Shown here: positions 58,712 through 64,000 of the stretch, piece after piece | How positions within the stretch are numbered: the first letter of the stretch is position 1 | Layout: the number at the start of each line of letters is the position of its first letter | NCBI RefSeq assembly: GCF_019145375.1 | Contig: NZ_JAHSTX010000001.1 | Span: forward strand, 2,393,001 to 2,457,000 | From: Pseudomonas triticicola | GTDB lineage: Bacteria; Pseudomonadota; Gammaproteobacteria; Pseudomonadales; Pseudomonadaceae | Direction of reading: 5' to 3' | DNA: 64,000 nucleotides | Notes under the pieces: model-generated | The model's database searches: none | Seen by the model: only the letters and a program-made list of their open reading frames with translations | What the model was told of the DNA's origin: nothing | Program-made: the position numbers and the translations under genes

Positions 58712-61195
58712 ATGTCCGCATCCCGTTTCATGCTTCGCCCTCTGACTCGAGCCCTGCTGATGCACGGCGCGACCCGCACACGCCTGGCCGGTAGCGGCCT
58801 GGGTCTGGCACTGACCCTCGCGGCAGCGCCGTATGTCCAGGCCCAGGAATGGACCCTGAACATCCCGGCCCAACCGCTGGCCCAGGCCCTGCAGACCCTC
58901 GGTCAGCAGACCAGCCTGCAAATCGTCTACAGCCCGGAAAGCCTGCAAGGCCTGCGCTCCAGCGCCCTCAACGGCCGCTACCAGGATGACGATTCGCTGA
59001 AAGCCATGCTCAGCGGCACCGGCATCCGCTATCAGCGTGACGGCAACACCGTCACCGTGCTCGGCCCGGCCACCGGCGGCAGTGCGATGGAACTGGCGCC
59101 GACCAACGTCAACGCCAACCGCCTCGGCGCCACCACCGAAGGCAGCAACTCGTACACCACCGGCGGCGTGACCATCGGCAAAGGCGTGCACTCGCTGAAG
59201 GAAACGCCGCAGTCGGTCACGGTGATGACCCGCAAGATGCTCGACGACCAGAACCTCAACACCATCGAACAGGTGATGGAGAAGACCCCGGGCATCACCG
59301 TCTACGACTCGCCAATGGGCGGCAAATATTTCTACTCGCGCGGTTTCCGCATGACCGGCCAGTACCAGTACGACGGCGTGCCGCTGGACATCGGCAGCAG
59401 CTACGTGCAGGCGGACAGCTTCAACAGCGACATGGCCATCTATGACCGCGTGGAAATCCTCCGCGGTGCGGCCGGCATGATGAAGGGCGCGGGCGGCACC
59501 GCCGGCGGCGTCAACTTCGTGCGCAAGCGCGGCCAGGACACCCCGCACACACAGCTGTCGCTGTCGGCCGGGACCTGGGACAACTATCGCGGCCAGGTCG
59601 ACACCGGCGGCCCGCTGAGCGACGCCGGCACCGTGCGTGGCCGCGCCGTGGTGACCCAGCAGACCCGTCAGTATTTCTACGATGTGGCTGAACGCCGCGA
59701 CCAGATCTACTACGGCGCCCTGGACTTCGACCTCAGCCCCGACACCACCCTCGGTCTGGGCATGGCCTATGAAGACGTCGACGCCACCCCGTGCTGGGGC
59801 GGTCTGCCGCGCTACGCCGACGGCTCCGACCTGCACCTGAAACGCTCCACCTGCCTGAACACCTCGTGGAACAACCAGCGCAGCAAACGCGCCACCTACT
59901 TCGCCGACGTCAAACACCAGTTCAACGATGACTGGTCGCTGAAAGTCGCCGGTGTGTACTCGCGCAACACCCAGGACATGGAATATTCCTTCCCGAGCGG
60001 CACAGTGCCATTGGGCGCCACCGCCACCAATACGCTGATGCTCGGCAGTACCTATGATTACGATCAGCGCGACTACGGCTTCGATGCTTACGTCGACGGC
60101 AAATTCGACGCCTTCGGCCAGCAGCACGAACTGATCGTCGGCGCCAACGCCAGCCGTTCGCACAAGGACGACTTCTACGCAGTGGCGGCATTGCCACAGC
60201 GCCAGAACGTCTTCAACCCGAACCACAACATCCCGCAGCCGGATGAAAGCTACTACCTGGCCAACGCCTCCCGTGGCGGCCCGGTGGACATGCACATCAA
60301 GCAATACGGCGCTTACTCGATCGCCCGCCTGAAACTCGCCGACCCGATGACCCTGGTACTCGGCAGCCGGGTCAGCTGGTACAAATCCGATACCGATTCG
60401 GTGCAGTACTTCCGCGGTGAAGGCACCGAGGTCAACACCCAGTCCACCGAAACCGGCCAGGTCACCCCATTCGCCGGCCTGCTCTACGACCTCAACGACA
60501 ACCTGACCGCCTACGCCAGCTACACCGACATCTTCACCCCGCAAGGCTCGTACAAAACCATCGACGGCAGCACGCTCAAGCCGCTGATTGGCCAGAGCTA
60601 CGAGCTGGGGATCAAGGGTGAGTGGTACGACGGTCGCTTGAACACCACGTTCAACCTGTTCCGCACCATCCAGAAAGACGCGGCCCAGGATGACCTGCGG
60701 TGCGAAGACAGCTCCTGCCAGATCAACTCGGGCAAGGTCCGCGCCCAGGGCTTTGAAGCTGAAGTCAGCGGTGAAGTGATCGACCGCCTGCAATTGCTGG
60801 CCGGTTATACCTACACCCAGACCAAGGTGCTGGAAGATGCCGACGCCACTCAGGATGGCGCGGTCTACAACTCCTATGTGCCGCGTCACCTGTTGCGCGT
60901 CTGGGGTGATTACGCCCTGAGCGGGCCGCTGGACCGTGTGACCATTGGTGCGGGTGTCAATGCGCAGACAGGCACCTACCGCGTTTCGCCTCTGGGCGGG
61001 GACAATGTCGACGGCGCGGGTTATGCGGTCTGGAACGGTCGCATCGGTTATCGGATTGATGACACCTGGTCGGTGGCGTTGAACGGCAACAACCTGTTCG
61101 ACAAGCGTTATTACGCGACCATTGGGACCGAGGGGTTCGGTAACTTTTATGGGGATCCGCGGAATTTTGTGATGTCGGTGAAGGCTGATTTCTGA
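58712..61195 (+). CDS. fpvA: Ferripyoverdine TonB-dependent receptor with signalling domain
   Basis: An 827-residue outer-membrane receptor for ferric pyoverdine. A signal peptide ends near YVQAQ (about residue 45). The STN signalling domain follows (LQIVYSPESLQGLRSSALNG), then the plug (ETPQSVTVMTRKMLDDQNLN, IEQVMEKTPGITVYDS, YDRVEILRGAAGMMKGAGGT) and a 22-strand barrel ending in Phe (VMSVKADF). The STN domain is what lets such receptors signal to an anti-sigma such as FpvR and so to FpvI, encoded 13 kb away. The receptor type determines which pyoverdines can be used; that cannot be read by eye. Confidence 0.95.
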   Translation: MSASRFMLRPLTRALLMHGATRTRLAGSGLGLALTLAAAPYVQAQEWTLNIPAQPLAQALQTLGQQTSLQIVYSPESLQGLRSSALNGRYQDDDSLKAMLSGTGIRYQRDGNTVTVLGPATGGSAMELAPTNVNANRLGATTEGSNSYTTGGVTIGKGVHSLKETPQSVTVMTRKMLDDQNLNTIEQVMEKTPGITVYDSPMGGKYFYSRGFRMTGQYQYDGVPLDIGSSYVQADSFNSDMAIYDRVEILRGAAGMMKGAGGTAGGVNFVRKRGQDTPHTQLSLSAGTWDNYRGQVDTGGPLSDAGTVRGRAVVTQQTRQYFYDVAERRDQIYYGALDFDLSPDTTLGLGMAYEDVDATPCWGGLPRYADGSDLHLKRSTCLNTSWNNQRSKRATYFADVKHQFNDDWSLKVAGVYSRNTQDMEYSFPSGTVPLGATATNTLMLGSTYDYDQRDYGFDAYVDGKFDAFGQQHELIVGANASRSHKDDFYAVAALPQRQNVFNPNHNIPQPDESYYLANASRGGPVDMHIKQYGAYSIARLKLADPMTLVLGSRVSWYKSDTDSVQYFRGEGTEVNTQSTETGQVTPFAGLLYDLNDNLTAYASYTDIFTPQGSYKTIDGSTLKPLIGQSYELGIKGEWYDGRLNTTFNLFRTIQKDAAQDDLRCEDSSCQINSGKVRAQGFEAEVSGEVIDRLQLLAGYTYTQTKVLEDADATQDGAVYNSYVPRHLLRVWGDYALSGPLDRVTIGAGVNAQTGTYRVSPLGGDNVDGAGYAVWNGRIGYRIDDTWSVALNGNNLFDKRYYATIGTEGFGNFYGDPRNFVMSVKADF

Positions 61196-61214
61196 TTGGT
61201 CTGATGTTGTTTAG

Positions 61215-61241
61215 AAGCCCCGCTTTGGCGGGGCTTTTTTG
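61215..61241 (+). terminator. Rho-independent terminator after fpvA
   Basis: AGCCCCGC-TTTG-GCGGGGCT stem-loop followed by six Ts, 20 bp past the fpvA stop. Confidence 0.93.
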
Positions 61242-61548
61242 TTATTGGAATTGGGGGCATATCCGTTGCTGCGGTGAAGGCTACTTAGGGTTCCGCCCTT
61301 ACGGCGGGTCACTTTTTCCAAACGCCGGAGTGCCGGCCCAGCGAAAAGGTAACCAAAAAGGCTTTGCCCCGGCGTACGGCCCGCTCGCTGGGGCTCGGGG
61401 TACCTTCGTTACGGGACCGATCCGGGCGCAGCGGCTCCGGTTGGCTTCGCTGCACCTACACTCGCTGTGTACGACTGCGTCGTACGGTCGCTGCGCTCCC
61501 ACGCCCGGATTGATCCCGTAACGAAGCCTGCCGAAGGGGCAAAAGATC

Positions 61549-61585
61549 AAAAGCCAAAGCCAAAGCAGAAGCAGAAGCAGAAGCC
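61549..61585. repeat. Hexanucleotide microsatellite
   Basis: Runs of AAAGCC and GAAGCA units (about six) between the two large arms. Likely length-variable. Confidence 0.7.
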
Positions 61586-61594
61586 AGATCAACA

Positions 61595-61840
61595 GCCCCT
61601 CACCCTAGCCCTCTCCCAGAGGGAGAGGGGACATGCGAAGTACGCCGACCTGAGATACCGAGTCGAATGCAAATATGCAGAAAATCAAAAGCCCCTCACC
61701 CTAGCCCTCTCCCGGAGGGAGAGGGGACTGACGGAGGTGTTTAGGTGAAATATGCCGACTTGCGATACCGAGTCGATGCAGATTCTGAAAAGCCCGCAAA
61801 TCGGCTCCCTCTCCCTCGGGAGAGGGCTGGGGTGAGGGGC
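61595..61840. repeat. Three copies of a short CCCTCACCC..CTCTCCC palindromic repeat
   Basis: Copies at 61595-61631 and 61691-61727 in one orientation and at 61806-61840 inverted. Each has CTCTCCC(N)GGGAGAG hairpins. The sequence between them also repeats (GATACCGAGTCGA near 61655 and 61764). Confidence 0.85.
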
Positions 61841-62198
61841 GAATCCACCGAAAATCTCAAGCCATGCGACGCTTCTAACCACTCAGCAATGAGCGTTAGC
61901 TCGAGTGCTTTTGACCCACCGGCGACGTCGGAAGGCTGAGTGGAGGGATTGATCCGGGGGTGGGAGCGCAGCGACCGTTTGGCGCAGCCAAACACAGCGA
62001 GTGTAGGTGCAGCGAAGCAAACCGGAGCCGCTGCGCCCGGATCAGTCCCGCAGCGAAGGAACCCGAGCCTGCGAGGGCCGAACGCAGGAGCAAGCGTTTT
62101 TTGCTTATTTTTTTCTGGGCCGGCATTCCGGGCGCTTGTAAAAAAGTAAGTCGCCGTCAGGCGAAACCGCCAGCAGCCGCTACCGAAGCAACGGATAT

Positions 62199-63161
62199 TC
62201 ACCCAATCTCAAGAGCCCGCGCAAGCGCCCCACCCACCCGCAGATACACCTCCAGAACCCCAGGCACCACCGTCCCCAACCGCAACAAATCATGAGTCAA
62301 CCCGGCACATACCTCGACCTCGACCTCAACCCCCTGCCCACGCAGCCTGTCGACATAGGCCTGCCCCTCATCCAGCAACGGATCAAACCCGGCCAATACC
62401 ACAATGGCCGGCGCAACCCCGCGCAGATCCTGCGCCAGCAACGGCGAAAAACGCCAGTCCAGATAATCCTCCGGCCCACGCGCATAGTGCTGATAAAACC
62501 ACTCCAGCGTGTCGTTCTCGAGCAAATACCCCTCACCAAACAACAGCCGCGAATCATGCACCCGCGAAGCATCGGTCACCGGATAACACAACAACTGCGC
62601 CTTGGGCGCGATAGCTACCGTGTGCGGTTGCCGCAGCGCCTGAATCGCCAGCACCGTCGCCAACGTAGCACCCGCGCTATCACCGCCAACCGCAACCCGC
62701 GAACAATCCAGACCGTGACTCGTCGCGTTCTCGGCCAGCCAAGACAACGCGTCCTCGCCATCCTCCAGCGCTGTCGGAAAGCGATGCTCCGGCGCCAGCC
62801 GATAACCCACAGAGAGCACCGCACACGGCGTGCGCTGGCAAAACTCGCGGCAGACGCCGTCGTGGGAATCCAGGCTGCCAACGACAAACCCGCCACCATG
62901 GAAATACACCAACACCGGCAGCGGCGAGGCAACTCCATTGGGCCGATACAAACGCAACGCCAGCGCCGCGCCATCCCGGGACAGTGTTTCAATCTCGGTG
63001 ACTTCAAGATCCTGCGGTGCCGGCCAGCGCAGTTGCGCGGTGGTCTGTTCGAAGGTGGCGCGGGCCTCGCTCGGGGTCAGTTGGTGCATGGCGGGCAGGC
63101 CGGCGTCCTGGCTGTCTTGAGCGAGGTCGAGGAAAGCTTCCAGATCAGGGTGTAACGACAT
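62199..63161 (-). CDS. Alpha/beta-hydrolase of the hormone-sensitive-lipase group
   Basis: A 320-residue esterase-like protein. From the ATG at 63159-63161 it starts MSLHPDLEAFLDLAQDSQDA. The oxyanion motif VYFHGGGFVVGS, nucleophile elbow VGGDSAGATLATV and the acid/His part (LAGFDPLLDEGQAYVDRL, GLTHDLLRLG) complete the HSL (GDSAG) signature. No signal peptide is seen. It lies 70 bp downstream of the NRPS gene on the same strand and may be co-transcribed. It could act on pyoverdine intermediates, but similar esterases are common and the link is only positional. Confidence 0.88.
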   Translation of the reverse strand: MSLHPDLEAFLDLAQDSQDAGLPAMHQLTPSEARATFEQTTAQLRWPAPQDLEVTEIETLSRDGAALALRLYRPNGVASPLPVLVYFHGGGFVVGSLDSHDGVCREFCQRTPCAVLSVGYRLAPEHRFPTALEDGEDALSWLAENATSHGLDCSRVAVGGDSAGATLATVLAIQALRQPHTVAIAPKAQLLCYPVTDASRVHDSRLLFGEGYLLENDTLEWFYQHYARGPEDYLDWRFSPLLAQDLRGVAPAIVVLAGFDPLLDEGQAYVDRLRGQGVEVEVEVCAGLTHDLLRLGTVVPGVLEVYLRVGGALARALEIG

Positions 63162-63230
63162 CGATAAAAATCCTTGTATCCGCAATAGGACGGGCGCGCC
63201 TGGGCAGCGCCCGCGCAAAAGGCCGGGTGA

Positions 63231-64000
63231 TCAACCCACCCGCGCCATGCAATGTTCGATCAACGCTTCAAGCTCGCGCTGGTAATCGCTCATCAGCGCA
63301 TCCATGGTGCCGGCGCGGTAACGCTGGCTGCTGTAGATGCAGCGCAAGGCCAGTTGCCCGTCATAGACCTGGCCGACGATTTCCAGCCAGTTGCCCAGAT
63401 TCGCCTTGAGGCTGTAGTTGTCGCCGGTCTCTTCCAGTGCCGGCACCAGCAACGCCTGTTCATCGAAGCTCTGGTCGAACTGCCCGAGGTAGTTGAACGT
63501 CACCCGTGCCTGCGGCAATGCAGCCAGTTGTGCCGAGATTTCCGGCCCGGCCAGATGACGCAGCACGCCATAGCCGATGCCCTTCTGCGGTACGCCCGCC
63601 AGTTGCGCCTGCACATCGATGATCGACTGGCCGATGTCATCGCTGTCCGGGCGCAAACGTACCGGGAACATGCTGGTGAACCAGCCGAGGCTGCGGCTCA
63701 GGTCGATCGATTCGAAGAGGTCTTCGCGCCCGTGCCCTTCGAGCAGAATCAGCGCCGACGGTTGCTGACTCCAGCGGCACAGGGCGCGGCTGAGCGCCGA
63801 CAGAAGCAAGTCGTTGATCTGCGTGCCGTACACCGCCGGGGCCTGTTTGAGCAGTTGTTCGGTGTGCTCGCGGGACAGTTTGAGCCGTGCCTGCGCCTGT
63901 TGCCGCACAAGGTTCTTGCCGCGCGGGTTGTCGCATGGCAGATCAACGCCGGGCTGATCCAGTTGCTCCAGCCAATAGCTCAATTCCCGCTCGGCTATCA
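63231..64000 (-). CDS. Non-ribosomal peptide synthetase, C-terminal epimerisation domain (cut by window edge)
   Basis: Only the last 256 codons are in the window; the frame is open to the edge. All late epimerisation-domain motifs are visible: LEGHGRE (E4), LGWFTSMFP (E5), PQKGIGYG (E6) and FNYLGQFDQS (E7). The protein ends about 40 residues after that with no carrier or thioesterase domain. It is therefore a synthetase that hands a D-amino-acid-ended peptide to another protein, not the last enzyme of the line. Being next to fpvA it is most likely a pyoverdine synthetase (PvdI, PvdJ or PvdD type). Confidence 0.9.
   Translation of the reverse strand, partial: IAERELSYWLEQLDQPGVDLPCDNPRGKNLVRQQAQARLKLSREHTEQLLKQAPAVYGTQINDLLLSALSRALCRWSQQPSALILLEGHGREDLFESIDLSRSLGWFTSMFPVRLRPDSDDIGQSIIDVQAQLAGVPQKGIGYGVLRHLAGPEISAQLAALPQARVTFNYLGQFDQSFDEQALLVPALEETGDNYSLKANLGNWLEIVGQVYDGQLALRCIYSSQRYRAGTMDALMSDYQRELEALIEHCMARVG

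Larger units (their letters stand above)
61284..62160. repeat. Large imperfect inverted repeat (two arms of about 230 bp)
   Basis: The left arm (about 61284-61518) and the reverse complement of the right arm (about 61934-62160) share long stretches such as GATCCGGGCGCAGCGGCTCC, CTTCGCTGCACCTACACTCG and GGTCGCTGCGCTCCCAC. Both arms are open in several frames and give similar peptides (RAQRLRLASLHLHSLC, RAQRLRFASLHLHSLC), which are often mis-annotated as proteins. This is a mobile-looking Pseudomonas intergenic repeat. It fills much of the 1-kb gap between fpvA and the hydrolase; no gene is supported here. Confidence 0.82.

Noticed and set aside
58658..60889. 743-codon open frame antisense to fpvA
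   Set aside because: Shadow of the receptor gene; Val/Ala/His-rich with no recognisable motif.
61204..62202. Several 65-153-codon frames between fpvA and the hydrolase
   Set aside because: They coincide with arms of the large inverted repeat and give matching pseudo-peptides; repeat-derived rather than genes.

Overview
The window comes from a Pseudomonas chromosome, most likely the P. fluorescens group. This rests on the gene order folC-accD-trpF-truA-fimV-asd-leuBDC, a pyoverdine locus, and dispersed Pseudomonas REP palindromes with core GCGAGC..GCTCGC. No phage, plasmid, insertion sequence or CRISPR array was found.

Region 1 (1-12.9 kb, all minus strand) is a conserved block: leuC, leuD, a SAM methyltransferase, leuB, asd, a catalytically dead asd paralogue, fimV, truA, trpF, accD and folC (cut by the window edge). 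A LysR regulator diverges from leuC. Region 2 (14-27.7 kb) holds a five-PAS GGDEF-EAL protein, ibpA with a sigma-32 type promoter and a ROSE-like RNA thermometer, dusC, a thioesterase/hydrolase/TetR cluster with a strong palindromic operator, a duplicated Glu-Ala tRNA cluster, gltX, uvrB, an aromatic/aspartate aminotransferase and two small unknown proteins.

Region 3 (27.8-42.4 kb) is more mosaic: tRNA-Asn, an NCS2 purine/pyrimidine permease behind three palindromes, a BrnT/BrnA toxin-antitoxin pair, arylamine N-acetyltransferase, exonuclease III, an MscS channel fused to a cyclic-nucleotide-type domain, a pirin, a BvgS/BvgA-like phosphorelay, a receiver domain that has lost its phosphoacceptor Asp, and an MgtA-type Mg2+ P-type ATPase.

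Region 4 (43-64 kb) is a pyoverdine siderophore locus: pvdA, the ECF sigma factor fpvI, the efflux operon pvdR-pvdT-opmQ, the periplasmic maturation genes pvdP and pvdM-pvdN-pvdO, the exporter pvdE, the receptor fpvA, a hydrolase and the end of a peptide synthetase. Four exact copies of the PvdS iron-starvation box (TAAAT-N16-CGT) lie before pvdA, pvdR, pvdP and pvdM, and a one-mismatch copy before pvdE. A Fur-box-like site precedes fpvI. Together these genes hydroxylate ornithine, build the peptide, export the precursor to the periplasm, mature it, secrete it and take up the ferric complex. Compared with the P. aeruginosa order, pvdF and fpvR are missing from their usual positions.

The most unusual structure is a 1.5-kb array of eleven ~136-bp units, each with two opposed REP palindromes, between opmQ and pvdP. 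A second repeat-rich kilobase with a large inverted repeat lies between fpvA and the hydrolase.
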